DNA of 64,000 bases. It comes from Saccharothrix espanaensis DSM 44229. Its GTDB lineage: Bacteria; Actinomycetota; Actinomycetes; Mycobacteriales; Pseudonocardiaceae. Under the pieces are notes generated by a model that ran no database searches, was not told the origin of the DNA, and worked only from the letters and a program-made list of their open reading frames with translations. Location: the NCBI RefSeq assembly GCF_000328705.1, contig NC_019673.1, positions 1,054,001-1,118,000 of the forward strand, in the 5' to 3' direction. Position 1 is the first letter of the stretch, and every line of letters begins with the position of its first letter. Below, piece after piece: positions 43,049 through 52,230 of this stretch. The translations under genes were made by a program, and so were the position numbers.

Positions 43049-43969
43049 ATGAACGCGTACGCGGACCTGGTCCGGGAGCTGAAGTCGCTCCGCAAGGGGC
43101 GCGGCGTGCTGGCCGACGGGATCGGCGGCCGGGTGGGGCCGAGCCTGCGCGCGACCTGCGGCGTGACCGAGGGCGACGAGCCGGGCGCCATCCGCCGGAA
43201 GGTGTCCGCCAGGCTCACCGAGCTGGCCGGGCGGCTGCCGGCAGACCTGCGCCTGGCGACGCTGGCGGCGTTCGCCATCGAGTGCGAGGCGCGGCTTCCC
43301 CTCTACCAGGACCGGGTGCACTGGGCGGCGGTCCGGATGGACCGCGACCCGCGCACGGTCCGCCGCCGGGTCGACGAGGCGATCAACCACCTCGCCGAGT
43401 TGGCCGCCGAGGCGCCCCGGGACCGGCCGGACGGTCCGTCGGTCGGGTGGCGCACCGCCGAGCTGCACGTCGTGCTGGTCCTGGACCGCTCACATCCCGA
43501 GGTGATCGAGCGGCACCGGATCGTCGCCGACCGGGACGGGCTGCGCGAACTGACCTTCACGCCCCCACTCCCGCTGGACCGGCCCGGCGTCGACGTGCGG
43601 GTCCTGTACGGCGGGACGCTGGTCGACCGCTCGACCCCGACCCTCGCCCTGCCGACGACGGTCATCGAGGGCCACTCCCACGACTTCGCGATCCGCCTCC
43701 GCCCCCCTACGTCGCGCGTGATGCGGCCGTACCTCTTGTACGTGCCACAGCAGCCGTGCGACCTGCTCGTCCTGCGGGGGCGCTTCGGCGACACGGGCGT
43801 CCCGCCACGGGTGTGGGCGTTGCACGGTGCGAGCCAGCGCGACGGTGTCGATCTGACTCGCCACGGCAACCGTCGCGTGGTGGACCAGGCCGGCGAGATC
43901 CACGTGCGCTTTCGCCGACTCGTACCGGGCTTGGCCTACGGCGTGCGCTGGGAAGCGTCGAGCGACTAG
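43049..43969 (+). CDS. Hypothetical protein, partner of vWA protein
   Basis: 306 residues. The N-terminal ~120 residues match a recurring actinobacterial pattern (LVRELKSLRKGRGVLADGIG ... RVGPSLRATCGV ... LPADLRLATLAAFAIE) found in uncharacterised regulators; the rest is beta-rich (AELHVVLVLDRSHPEV; RELTFTPPLPLDRPGVDVRV) and ends with a possible Ig-like segment. No enzymatic motif. ATG 43049 is preceded by AGGGGTGAG. Probably works with the vWA protein; vWA-centred conflict systems often have such a partner, but this link is inference. Confidence 0.68.
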   Translation: MNAYADLVRELKSLRKGRGVLADGIGGRVGPSLRATCGVTEGDEPGAIRRKVSARLTELAGRLPADLRLATLAAFAIECEARLPLYQDRVHWAAVRMDRDPRTVRRRVDEAINHLAELAAEAPRDRPDGPSVGWRTAELHVVLVLDRSHPEVIERHRIVADRDGLRELTFTPPLPLDRPGVDVRVLYGGTLVDRSTPTLALPTTVIEGHSHDFAIRLRPPTSRVMRPYLLYVPQQPCDLLVLRGRFGDTGVPPRVWALHGASQRDGVDLTRHGNRRVVDQAGEIHVRFRRLVPGLAYGVRWEASSD

Positions 43970-44007
43970 GGCCGAGGTCTTTCGACGTCGGCCCGGTGTG
44001 CGCGATC

Positions 44008-44706
44008 GGCTCCTGGTGGGTCCGTGCCTGGAGGACGTGCGGCTGCTGCTGTCGATGCTGCCCGCCAACAACCGGGAGCAGCCGCCCGTCCTGCCGGTGG
44101 GCGACCCGGTCGACCGCCGCGGCGACGGCCTGCACCGGCTGGTGCCGACCGACGGCAACCGGCCTACGACATGCGGGCGGTGGTGGAGGAGGTCGTCGAC
44201 GACGAGTTCGTGCTTGAGGTGCAGGAGGGCTGGGCGGCCAACGTCGTCTGCGCGCTGGCCCGCTTGGGCGGGCGGGTCGTGGCCAACCAGCCGTCCGTGC
44301 TGGCCGGCGCGCTGGACATCGCGGCGTCGGAGAAGGCGGCGCGGTTCGTGTAGTTCTGCGACTGCTTCACCATCCCCATCGTCACGTTCGTGGACGTGCC
44401 CGGCTTCCTGCCCGGGGTGGGCCAGGAGCACGACGGCATCATCCGGCACGGCGCGAAGCCGCTGTCCGCATCATCTTCCGGCGGGACATCGCCGCCGCGA
44501 ACGGCGACCGGGAGGCGGTCCGGGCCCGCAAGATCGACCTGTACCGCGACGAGCTCATGAACTTCTCGTACGCCGCCGAGCGCGGCCTGGTCAACGACGT
44601 GATCGACCCGGCCAAGACCCGGCCCGTGCTCATCCGCGCCTTGGAGGTGTTGCGCTCCAAGCACGCCGACCTGCCGCTGCGCAAGCACGGCAACCCACCC
44701 CTGTAG
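44008..44706 (+). pseudogene. Acyl-CoA carboxylase beta subunit (PccB-like), truncated
   Basis: C-terminal half of a propionyl/acetyl-CoA carboxyltransferase in broken pieces: LLLSMLPANNREQPPVLPVG, then a frame change near 44160, YDMRAVVEEVVDDEFVLEVQ, a TAG stop at 44351-44353, [29 protein letters not shown], and then an internal deletion of roughly 55 codons (the glycine-rich GGAYIVM region is gone), resuming as [20 protein letters not shown] to KHADLPLRKHGNPPL. The N-terminal domain is missing entirely. It cannot make an enzyme. Confidence 0.88.
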
Positions 44707-44722
44707 GCAGGAAGGAGCGGTC

Positions 44723-44917
44723 ATGGCGGAAGACCCCGTCCTCCGCGTCGAGTCCGGGACGCTCGACGACGTCGAGCCGGCCGCGTTGACGGCCGTGCTG
44801 TGCCTCGTCGGGCGGCCGAGGCCGGACGACGCGCGACCCCCGGCCACCACCCGGTGGCCGCACCCGGAGCGGGCCGCGGTGTTCGTCCCGCCGCACAGCC
44901 GGCGCAGCGACGGCTAG
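44723..44917 (+). CDS. Acyl-CoA carboxylase epsilon subunit
   Basis: 64 residues. Pattern [20 protein letters not shown] (typical: xLRVVRGxPxxEELAAL) followed by a short linker and [12 protein letters not shown] matches the small epsilon subunit of actinobacterial acyl-CoA carboxylases (PccE/AccE), which stabilises the alpha-beta complex. The gene itself is open, but its partners on both sides are broken, so it is probably a relic. ATG 44723. Confidence 0.75.
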   Translation: MAEDPVLRVESGTLDDVEPAALTAVLCLVGRPRPDDARPPATTRWPHPERAAVFVPPHSRRSDG

Positions 44918-44950
44918 TGAATCCGAGCAGACCGACCAGAGGAGCCACAG

Positions 44951-46581
44951 GTGCACAAGGTGCTCATCGCCAACCGGGGCGAGATCGCGGTCCGGGTGAT
45001 CAGGGCGGCCCGGGACGCGGGGATCGGCAGCGTCGCGGTGTACGCCGAGCCGGACGCCGACGTCCCGTTCGTCGCCTTGGCCGACGAGGCGTTCGCGCTG
45101 AGTGGCGCGACGGCGGTCGAGACCTGCCTGGCGGCCGACAAGGTCCTGGCGCACGCCCGGCGCAGCGGCGCCGACGCGATCCACCCCGGCTACGGCTTCC
45201 TGTCCGAGAACGCCGACTTCGCCCACGCCGTGCTCGACGCCGGGCTGACCCGGATCGGGCCGAGCCCGCAGGCCATCCGGGACCTCGGCGACGAGGTGAC
45301 CGCGCGGCGGATCGCCGAACGGGTGGGCGCGCCGCTGGTCCCGGGCACCGACCTGGTCGACGACGTCGGCGAGGTGGTCCCGTTCGCCGGGCGGCACGGC
45401 CTGCCGGTCGCCATCAAGGCCGCGCACGGCGGCGGCGGGCGCGGCCTGAAGGTCGCGCGCACGCTGGAGGAGATCCCGGAGCTGTTCGAGTCCGCGACCC
45501 GGGAGGCGATCGCCGCCTTCGGTCGCGACGAGTGCTTCGTGGAGCGCTACCTGGACCGGGCGCGGCACGTCGAGGCGCAGGTGCCGGCCGACCGGCACGG
45601 CAACGTGGTCGTGGTCGGCACCCGCGACTGCTCGCTGCAGCGCCGGCACCAGAAGCTGGTCGAGGAGGCCCCGGCGCCGTTCCTCACCGACGACCAGCGG
45701 CGGCTCGTCCACGACTCGGCCAAGGTCGTCTGCCGCGCGGCCGGGTACGCCGGGGCGGGGACGGTGGAGTACCTGGTGCAGGGCGCGACCGTGTCGTTCC
45801 TGGAGGTCGACACCCGCTTGCAGGTCGAGCACCCGGTCACCGAGGAGACCGCCGGCATCGACCTGGTGCCGGCGCAGTTCCGGATCGCCGAGGGGCACCC
45901 GCTGGACCTCGCCGACGACCCGGGGCCGCGCGGCCACGCGATCGAGTTCCGGATCAACGGCGAGGACGCTGGCCGGGGCTTCCTGCCCACGCCCGGCACG
46001 ATCACCCGGTACCGCGAACCGGCCGGGCCGGGCGTCCGGGTGGACTCGGGGGTGCCGGCGGGCAGCGTGGTCGGCGGCGGGTTCGACTCGATGCCGGCCA
46101 CGCTCGTCGTCTGGGGACCCACCCGCGAGCAGGCCCTGCGGCGGGCCCACCGCGCGCTGCGCGAGTACGAGGTCGAGGGGATCGCCACCGTGCTGCCGTT
46201 CCACCGGCACGTCGTGGGCCACCCGGTGTTCGCCGGGACGGGTCGTTCGACGTGCACACCAGGTGGATCGAGACCGAGTGGGACAACCCGGTCCCACCGC
46301 ACACCGGCGTCGATGTGCCGGACGGCGGGCTCCCGCGCCGGCGGGCCGGCATGACCCTGGTGACCGGCGACGCGATCACCGCGCCGATGCAGGGCACCGT
46401 GGTGAAGGTCGCGGTGTCCGAGGGGCAGGGGGTCGCCGCCGGTGACCTCGTCCTGGTGCTGGAGGCGATGAAGATGGAGAACCCGGTCACTACGCACAAG
46501 GCCGGCGTGGTCACCGGGCTGACTGTCAAACCGGGTGCCGCGATCACGCAGGGGACCGTGCTGGCCCAGCTCAAGCAGTGA
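44951..46581 (+). pseudogene. Biotin carboxylase/BCCP alpha subunit, frameshifted
   Basis: Starts normally ([20 protein letters not shown]) with ATP-grasp motifs GGGGRGLKV and the [17 protein letters not shown] box, where Asp replaces the usual Asn. The frame breaks near 46235-46248 (one base lost: FAGTG then [16 protein letters not shown] in the next frame), and the biotinyl domain with its EAMKMENPV lysine site continues out of frame to 46581. [13 protein letters not shown] also departs from the usual GFDSMLAKLIV. Full length would be about 543 codons. With the beta subunit gone, this whole carboxylase locus is decaying. Confidence 0.88.
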
Positions 46582-46830
46582 CGTCCGGGCTCGCGGCACG
46601 CAGGTTCGGGTCACCAGTGGCGTTTGCCTGCCACACATCGACACCGGGCCAGGCCGAAGCGACGCAGACCCGGTCCACCGTGGAGGGATTCGCCCCGAGC
46701 AGCGCGCCGATGAGCAGGGCCGCGCAGAAGCGGTTCAGGTCGGCGGTAGCGGAGATCAGCTCGCCGCCGCCCACTCCAGTCGGGTTCATCCTGGTGGCGT
46801 CGACGAAACCCCGGCCCGGCGGGAAGCACG
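46571..46830 (-). pseudogene. Serine hydrolase (beta-lactamase/DD-peptidase) fragment
   Basis: Minus-strand frame reading GFVDATRMNPTGVGGGELIS and ATADLNRFCAALLIGALL matches the internal 'GELISTAADLNRFFAALLGG' region of serine hydrolases of the beta-lactamase/D-Ala-D-Ala carboxypeptidase class. The SxxK and YxN regions are absent and the frame diverges on both sides, so only about 60 codons survive. Bases 46831-47027 hold nothing I recognise. Confidence 0.6.
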
Positions 46831-47027
46831 GGGGCTGGCGAATGCCACGTCCAGGAGTTCATGGGCGTGCAGGTGCGCTCGCCGTCGCGCAGGCGCAGCA
46901 GGGCCGCAGACGGGTGCCGCGACCGTCAGCAGGGCGGCTGGTTTTGTTCACCTGGCCGGAAGTCAGGGCGCGCGGCGTCCGTGGACCATCAGGTTGTCCT
47001 CCGGGTCCATTGTGGTGCGTTGGAGGG

Positions 47028-47684
47028 CTAGACGCTGCGCAGGACCGAGACCACGACGCCCAGGATCGCCGCGTGGTCGCCGGGGATGGGGGCGTACGCG
47101 TCGTTGCGGGGCTCGAGCGAGACGTGGCCGTTGCGGCGCTGGTAGACCTTCACCGTCGCCTCCTCGTCGATCATCGCGGCCACGATCTGGCCGGAGTGCG
47201 CCTCGGTCTGCCGGCGCACGACGACGATGTCGCCGTCGCAGATCGCCGCGTCGACCATCGAGTCGCCGCGCACCCGCAGGCCGAACACCGTGCCCCGGCC
47301 GGTCAGCTCGCGGGACAGGGTGATCGTGTCGTCCACGTGCTCCTCGGCGGTGATCGGCGTGCCGGCCGCGATGTGGCCGACCACCGGGACGGCCACCGAT
47401 TCCGCTGCCGGCCGGCGCGTGCCGGGGGCGTGCAGGAACGCGCGGACGTCGATCGGGCGCGAGACCGTGTCGCCGCGTCGCAGGAAGCCCTTGTCCTCCA
47501 ACGCGGCCAGGTGCCGGGAGACCGCCGACGCGGAGCGCAGGCCGACCGCCTCGCCGAGCTGCCGGGTGCTCGGCGAGTGCCCGTGCCGGACCACCCAGTC
47601 CCGGATCGCCACCAGGATCCGCTGTTGGCGCGTCGGCAGGGCCGAGGCGTCGAGGTCGTCGAACACGTCGTCGTAGGCGGTCAC
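47028..47684 (-). CDS. lexA: LexA repressor
   Basis: 218-residue SOS repressor. The N-terminal winged helix (LPTRQQRILVAIRDWVVRHG ... SPSTRQLGEAVGLRS) is followed by the self-cleavage region VVGHIAAGTPI (Ala-Gly bond), then the catalytic serine in RGDSMVDA and lysine in ATVKVYQ. With RecA* it would cleave and derepress DNA-repair genes. GTG 47684 coincides with the ribosome-site-like GGAGGTG, so a leaderless or slightly different start is possible. It is divergent from ppm with a palindrome between. A second LexA elsewhere cannot be excluded. Confidence 0.92.
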   Translation of the reverse strand: MTAYDDVFDDLDASALPTRQQRILVAIRDWVVRHGHSPSTRQLGEAVGLRSASAVSRHLAALEDKGFLRRGDTVSRPIDVRAFLHAPGTRRPAAESVAVPVVGHIAAGTPITAEEHVDDTITLSRELTGRGTVFGLRVRGDSMVDAAICDGDIVVVRRQTEAHSGQIVAAMIDEEATVKVYQRRNGHVSLEPRNDAYAPIPGDHAAILGVVVSVLRSV

Positions 47685-47751
47685 CTCCGGAATGGTAGAG
47701 AGCGGTTGACCGGGGCCCGTCCCGGGTAGGTGGAGGTGCGCGTCGGGTGAC

Positions 47752-47766
47752 CGAACCGCCGGTTCG
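47752..47766. promoter_or_regulatory. Palindrome between lexA and ppm, possible SOS-like box
   Basis: Perfect palindrome CGAACCG-C-CGGTTCG. The actinobacterial SOS box is TCGAAC-N4-GTTCGA; this site has GAAC and GTTC separated by five bases rather than four, so it is a near-miss. Position 68 bases upstream of lexA would suit autoregulation. Confidence 0.4.
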
Positions 47767-47854
47767 AGTGGTGCTCCGGCGTGTGGTGAATAAGGTGGGG
47801 CCGGTCGGCCGGACCGGCGGGCAACGCTCAACGGAAACTTCTCAGGGGTCCAAG

Positions 47855-48589
47855 ATGGAATCGAGTTCGCCCAAGGTGACGGTGGTCGTCCCCACCTACG
47901 ACGAACGGGACAACCTGCCGGTGCTGGTCGACCTCCTGGCCGGTCTGGACCTGCCCGACCTGCACGTCCTCGTGGTCGACGACAACTCGCCGGACGGCAC
48001 CGGAGCGGTCGCCGACGCACTCGCCGCGTCCGGCCCGGTGCCGCTGTCGGTGCTGCACCGCACCGAGAAGAACGGGCTCGGCCGCGCCTACGTCGCCGGC
48101 ATGCTCAAGGCGTTGGACGAAGGCGCGGACATCGTCGTGCAGATGGACGCCGACCTGTCGCACCCGGCGAGCGTCATCCCGACCATGGTGCGGACGCTCG
48201 CCGAGACCGACGCCGCCGTGGTGATCGGCTCCCGGTACGTCGAAGGCGGTTCGGTGGCCGGTGAGTGGGAGTGGCACCGCAAAGCGTTGTCGGCGTGGGC
48301 GAACATCTACGTCAACACGATCCTCCGGTTGGGCGTCAAGGACGCCACGGCCGGGTTCAAGGCGTGGCACGCCGCCACCCTGCGCAAGATCGACATCGGC
48401 TCGATCCGGAGCAACGGCTACGCGTTCCAGGTCGAGATGAACTACCGGGTGACCCAGCGCGGGATGCGCATCCGGGAGGTGCCGATCCGGTTCGAGGAAC
48501 GCGCCGAGGGCACGTCGAAGATGAGCTTCGCGGTGCAGGTGGAGTCGGCCCGGATGCCGTGGAAGCTCCGCTTCGGCCGCAAGCCGTAA
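47855..48589 (+). CDS. ppm1: Polyprenol monophosphomannose synthase
   Basis: 244-residue GT2 family enzyme that makes polyprenyl-phosphomannose from GDP-mannose, the lipid donor for lipomannan and O-mannosylation. Motifs: VVVPTYDERDNLPVLV, VVDDNSPDGTG, IVVQMDADLSHP and the family hallmark GSRYVEGGSV; the C-terminus has RFEERAEGTSKMS. No transmembrane domain or fused Lnt acyltransferase is present, so it is the stand-alone catalytic form. ATG 47855 chosen (preceded by CAGGGG); a longer frame from 47747 has no conserved sequence. Confidence 0.9.
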   Translation: MESSSPKVTVVVPTYDERDNLPVLVDLLAGLDLPDLHVLVVDDNSPDGTGAVADALAASGPVPLSVLHRTEKNGLGRAYVAGMLKALDEGADIVVQMDADLSHPASVIPTMVRTLAETDAAVVIGSRYVEGGSVAGEWEWHRKALSAWANIYVNTILRLGVKDATAGFKAWHAATLRKIDIGSIRSNGYAFQVEMNYRVTQRGMRIREVPIRFEERAEGTSKMSFAVQVESARMPWKLRFGRKP

Positions 48590-48619
48590 GGGCCGGCGGG
48601 GCCGGCGGGGCGGCCGGGG

Positions 48620-50047
48620 TCAGTCGAGGGCGCTCATGACGTGCTTGACCCTGGTGTAGTCCTCCAGGCCGTAGAGCGAGAGGTCCTTGCCGTAGCCGGA
48701 CATCTTGAAGCCGCCGTGCGGCATCTCGGCGACCAGCGGGAGGTGCGTGTTGACCCACACGCAGCCGAAGTCCAGCCGCCTGGTCAGGCGCAGGGCGCGG
48801 GCGTGGTCGCGGGTCCACACCGAGGACGCCAGGCCGTACTCCGTGTCGTTGGCCAGCGCCACCGCCTCCTCCTCGTCGGTGAACCGCTGCACGGTGATCA
48901 CCGGGCCGAACACCTCGTCGCGGGCGATCTCGTCATCGGGGCGCACGCCCGCCACGACGGTCGGCGCGTGGAAGTAGCCGCGGTCGCCCACGCGGGTCCC
49001 GCCGCACACGATCGTGGCGTGCTCGGGCAGCCGGGCCAGGAACCCGGTGACCCTGGCCAGGTGGTCGGCGCTGTTGAGCGGGCCGTAGTCGGCGTCCGGG
49101 GTGTCACCCGTGCGGGTGGCGCGGGCGCGGTCGACCAACGCCGCCAGGAACTCGTCGTGGACGTCGTCGTGCACCAGGACGCGGGTCGCGGCCGTGCAGT
49201 CCTGACCGGCGTTGAAGAACCCCGCCTCGGCGATCGCGGCGGCGGCGCGGAGCAGGTCGGCGTCGGGGAAGACGACCACCGGGGCCTTGCCGCCCAGTTC
49301 CAGGTGCACGCGCTTGAGGCCGGCCGCCGCGGCGGTGGCCACCTCGATCCCGGCGCGCACCGAACCGGTGATCGACACCAGGTCGGGGCGGGGGTGGGCG
49401 ACCAGCGCGCGGCCGGTGTCGCGGTCGCCGCACACCACGTTGATAACGCCGGGCGGCAGGTACTCGGCCGCGACCTCGGCCAGCAGCAGGGTGCTCGCGG
49501 GGGTGGTGTCGGCGGGCTTGAGGACGACGGTGTTGCCGGCGGCCACGGCCGGCGCGATCTTCCAGACCGCCATCATCAGCGGGTAGTTCCACGGCGTGAC
49601 CTGGGCGCAGACGCCGATCGGCTCGCGCCGCACGAACGAGGTGTGCCCGGCCAGGTACTCGCCCGCCGCCTTGCCCTCCAGCACGCGCGCCGCGCCGGCG
49701 AAGAACCGCAACTGGTCCACGGCGGCAGGCAGCTCCTCGGACCGGGTGAGCGCCAGGGGTTTGCCGGTGTCGGTCCCCTCGACCCGGATGAACTCCTCGG
49801 TGCGGGACTCCAGCGCGTCGGCCAACCCGAGCAGCGCGCGCTGGCGGTCGGCCGGGGTGGCGTCGCGCCAGGTCTCGAACGCGGCGGAGGCGGCGGCCAG
49901 CGCGTGGTCCACATCGGACGGACCGGACCGGGGCGCGGTCGCATACACCTCGCCGGTCGCCGGGTCGACCACGTCGAGGGTGCGGCCGTCCGCGGCGTCC
50001 CGGTGCGAGCCTGCGACGAAGTTGCGGAAGGTCTGCTTGGCGCTCAT
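48620..50047 (-). CDS. Aldehyde dehydrogenase (aminobutyraldehyde-type)
   Basis: NAD(P)-dependent aldehyde dehydrogenase of about 475 residues. TPWNYPLMMAVWKIAPAVAA, HLELGGKAPVVVFPDAD and the nucleophile Cys in FFNAGQDCTAATR are conserved. It resembles gamma-aminobutyraldehyde or betaine-type dehydrogenases. Given the omega-aminotransferase and Lrp regulator beside it, oxidation of an amino-aldehyde from polyamine or omega-amine breakdown is likely. ATG 50047 (MSAKQTFRNFVAG) fits homologues better than ATG 50089. It is convergent with ppm and divergent from the regulator gene. Confidence 0.88.
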   Translation of the reverse strand: MSAKQTFRNFVAGSHRDAADGRTLDVVDPATGEVYATAPRSGPSDVDHALAAASAAFETWRDATPADRQRALLGLADALESRTEEFIRVEGTDTGKPLALTRSEELPAAVDQLRFFAGAARVLEGKAAGEYLAGHTSFVRREPIGVCAQVTPWNYPLMMAVWKIAPAVAAGNTVVLKPADTTPASTLLLAEVAAEYLPPGVINVVCGDRDTGRALVAHPRPDLVSITGSVRAGIEVATAAAAGLKRVHLELGGKAPVVVFPDADLLRAAAAIAEAGFFNAGQDCTAATRVLVHDDVHDEFLAALVDRARATRTGDTPDADYGPLNSADHLARVTGFLARLPEHATIVCGGTRVGDRGYFHAPTVVAGVRPDDEIARDEVFGPVITVQRFTDEEEAVALANDTEYGLASSVWTRDHARALRLTRRLDFGCVWVNTHLPLVAEMPHGGFKMSGYGKDLSLYGLEDYTRVKHVMSALD

Positions 50048-50133
50048 CGGACCGGGCGTCCTCTCGTCGGCTGGCTCTAGGGCGGTCATGAAACGCCGCC
50101 CCGATCCATGGTGTCAATGCGAACTGTGCGACG

Positions 50134-50144
50134 GAATTCGTCGT
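50134..50144 (+). promoter_or_regulatory. Candidate Lrp-type site, copy 1
   Basis: GAATTCGTCGT in the ALDH-lrp intergenic region, within a short palindrome GACG-GAATT-CGTC (50130-50142). The same core recurs upstream of the aminotransferase gene (50722-50732, 10 of 11 identical). Confidence 0.3.
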
Positions 50145-50187
50145 CACGCGGACTGGATCCGGTCGCCGTGCCGGGCCGGTCTCGGGG

Positions 50188-50700
50188 ATGATCCGGCGGG
50201 TGAACACCGACGAGAACCACCGGGACCGGCCGGCGCCACCGGTGCTGGACGACCTCTCCCGGGCGATCATCGCGCAGTTGCAGGAGGACGGCCGGCGGGC
50301 GTACGCGACGATCGGCAAGGCCGTCGGCCTGTCCGAGGCGGCGGTGCGCCAGCGGGTGCAGCGGCTGTCCGACTCGGGCGTGATCCAGATCGTCGCCGTG
50401 TCGGACCCGTTGCAGGTCGGGCTGCTGCGCCAGGCCATGGTGGCGATCACGGTGGACGGTCCGCTGGAGCCGGTGGCCGACGCGCTCGCGGCGATGGCCG
50501 AGATCGACTACGTGGTGCTGTGCGCGGGCCGCTACGACGTGCTGTGCGAGGTCGTCTGCGTGGACGACGCGGCGTTGCTGGAGCTGATCTCGAACCGGAT
50601 CCGGCTGGTGCCGGGCGTGCGCACGACCGAGGTGATGGTCTACCTGAAGCTGCGCAAGCAGTCCTACCAGTGGGGCGTGCATCCGCAACGAAATCCGTAG
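50188..50700 (+). CDS. Lrp/AsnC family transcriptional regulator
   Basis: 170 residues: an N-terminal helix-turn-helix (LDDLSRAIIAQLQEDGRRAY ... AVGLSEAAVRQRVQRL) and a C-terminal RAM ligand-binding domain (AMVAITVDG ... DYVVLCAGRYDVLCEVVCVD). Feast/famine-type regulators bind amino acids or related metabolites. It sits between an aldehyde dehydrogenase gene and an aminotransferase gene, which it probably controls. ATG 50188 chosen; GTG 50200 is an alternative. Confidence 0.9.
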   Translation: MIRRVNTDENHRDRPAPPVLDDLSRAIIAQLQEDGRRAYATIGKAVGLSEAAVRQRVQRLSDSGVIQIVAVSDPLQVGLLRQAMVAITVDGPLEPVADALAAMAEIDYVVLCAGRYDVLCEVVCVDDAALLELISNRIRLVPGVRTTEVMVYLKLRKQSYQWGVHPQRNP

Positions 50701-50721
50701 GTGTAGGCGCAGAACTCATCT

Positions 50722-50732
50722 GAATTCGTTGT
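50722..50732 (+). promoter_or_regulatory. Candidate Lrp-type site, copy 2
   Basis: GAATTCGTTGT upstream of the omega-aminotransferase gene, nearly identical to 50134-50144. Two sites bracketing the Lrp gene and preceding its likely targets make co-regulation plausible; the motif is short. Confidence 0.3.
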
Positions 50733-50847
50733 ACATGCGGCGACAGGGCAACTGATTCCCTTGCCGAGTGGTGTCGGGGCGTGAGATAACGGGAAGGGCC
50801 GGGCCGCACGTCGCCCCGGCGCTCACCAGCCCGTTGCGAGGAACCCC

Positions 50848-52230
50848 ATGACTGCGACCTCCCTTCCCGCCGGCTCGCCGGACCTGACGCGCGCCGCCCG
50901 TGACCACCTCTGGCTGCACTTCACGCCGCACGGCACCGACGCGACCGCGCCGATGATCGTCCGGGGCGAGGGCGCGTACCTGTGGGACGACACCGGCAAG
51001 CGCTACCTCGACGGGCTGGCCGGCCTGTTCGCGGTGCAGGTCGGCCACGGCCGCGAGGAACTGGCCGAGGCCGCCGCGCGGCAGACCCGGCGACTGGGGT
51101 ACTTCCCGCTGTGGGGTTACGCGCACCCGACCGCCGCCGAACTCGGCCGGCGGCTCGCCGAGGCCGCGCCCGGCGACCTGAACCGGGTCTTCTTCACGGT
51201 CAGCGGCGGCGAGTCGGTGGAGACCGCCTGGAAGCTCGCCAAGCAGTACTTCAAGCTCACCGGCAAGCCCACCAAGCACAAGGTGATCAGCCGGGCGATG
51301 GCCTACCACGGCACGTCGCAGGGCGCGCTGTCGATCACCGGCATCCCCGGCGCGAAGGCGGCCTTCGAACCGCTGGTGCCGAGCACGGTCCGGGTGCCGA
51401 ACACGAACTTCTACCGGGCCACCGAGCACGCCGACGACCTGGACGCGTACGGCCGGTGGGCGGCGGACCGGATCGAGCAGGCGATCGAGTTCGAGGGCGC
51501 GGACACCGTCGCGGCGGTGTTCCTGGAGCCGGTGCAGAACACCGGCGGCTGCTTCGTGCCGCCGCCGGGCTACTTCCGGCGGGTGCGCGAGATCTGCGAC
51601 CGGCACGACGTGCTGCTGGTCTCCGACGAGGTGATCTGCGCGTTCGGCCGGCTCGGCCACGCGTTCGGGGCCGACCGGTACGGCTACCGGCCGGACATGA
51701 TCACCACGGCCAAGGGGCTCACCTCGGGGTACGCCCCGCTGGGCGCGGTGCTGGTCAGTGACCGGCTGGCCGAGCCGTTCTTCGGCCACGGCGGGGACGC
51801 GTTCATGCACGGCTCGACCTACGGCGGGCACCCGGTGTCGTGCGCGGTGGCGCTGGCGAACCTCGAGCTGATGGAGCGCGAGGACCTCTACGGCCACGTG
51901 CTGGCGAACGAGTCCGCGTTCCGCACCACTCTTGAGAGGCTGTCCGATCTGCCTATCGTGGGGGACGTGCGCGGCGCGGGGTTCTTCTACGCTGTGGAAC
52001 TGGTGAAGGACAAGGGGACCAAGGAGAGCTTCACCGCCGAGGAGGCCACCCGCGTGCTGCGCGGGTACCTGTCGAAGGCCCTGTTCGACGCCGGGCTGTA
52101 CTGCCGGGCGGACGACCGCGGCGAGCCGGTCATCCAGCTCGCGCCGCCCCTGATCTGCGGTCAGCCCGAATTCGATGAAATGGAGCAGATTCTCCGCGAG
52201 ACCCTCACCGCTGCCTGGACGCTGCTGTAG
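50848..52230 (+). CDS. Class III omega-aminotransferase
   Basis: 460-residue PLP enzyme of the putrescine/beta-alanine:pyruvate type. The N-terminal HFTPHGTDATAPMIVRGEGA, the substrate/PLP loop GGESVETAWKLAKQYF, LVSDEVICAFGRLG and the PLP lysine in TTAKGLTSGYAPLG (Lys289) are intact. It moves a terminal amino group to pyruvate or a keto acid, giving an aldehyde that the neighbouring dehydrogenase could oxidise. ATG 50848 has GAGGAACCCC upstream. It lies 147 bases after the Lrp regulator gene. Confidence 0.9.
   Translation: MTATSLPAGSPDLTRAARDHLWLHFTPHGTDATAPMIVRGEGAYLWDDTGKRYLDGLAGLFAVQVGHGREELAEAAARQTRRLGYFPLWGYAHPTAAELGRRLAEAAPGDLNRVFFTVSGGESVETAWKLAKQYFKLTGKPTKHKVISRAMAYHGTSQGALSITGIPGAKAAFEPLVPSTVRVPNTNFYRATEHADDLDAYGRWAADRIEQAIEFEGADTVAAVFLEPVQNTGGCFVPPPGYFRRVREICDRHDVLLVSDEVICAFGRLGHAFGADRYGYRPDMITTAKGLTSGYAPLGAVLVSDRLAEPFFGHGGDAFMHGSTYGGHPVSCAVALANLELMEREDLYGHVLANESAFRTTLERLSDLPIVGDVRGAGFFYAVELVKDKGTKESFTAEEATRVLRGYLSKALFDAGLYCRADDRGEPVIQLAPPLICGQPEFDEMEQILRETLTAAWTLL

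Noticed and set aside
44800-46234. 593-codon frame overlapping the biotin carboxylase
   Set aside because: Upstream part is a shadow; only its last ~110 codons are real coding, the displaced BCCP end after the frameshift.
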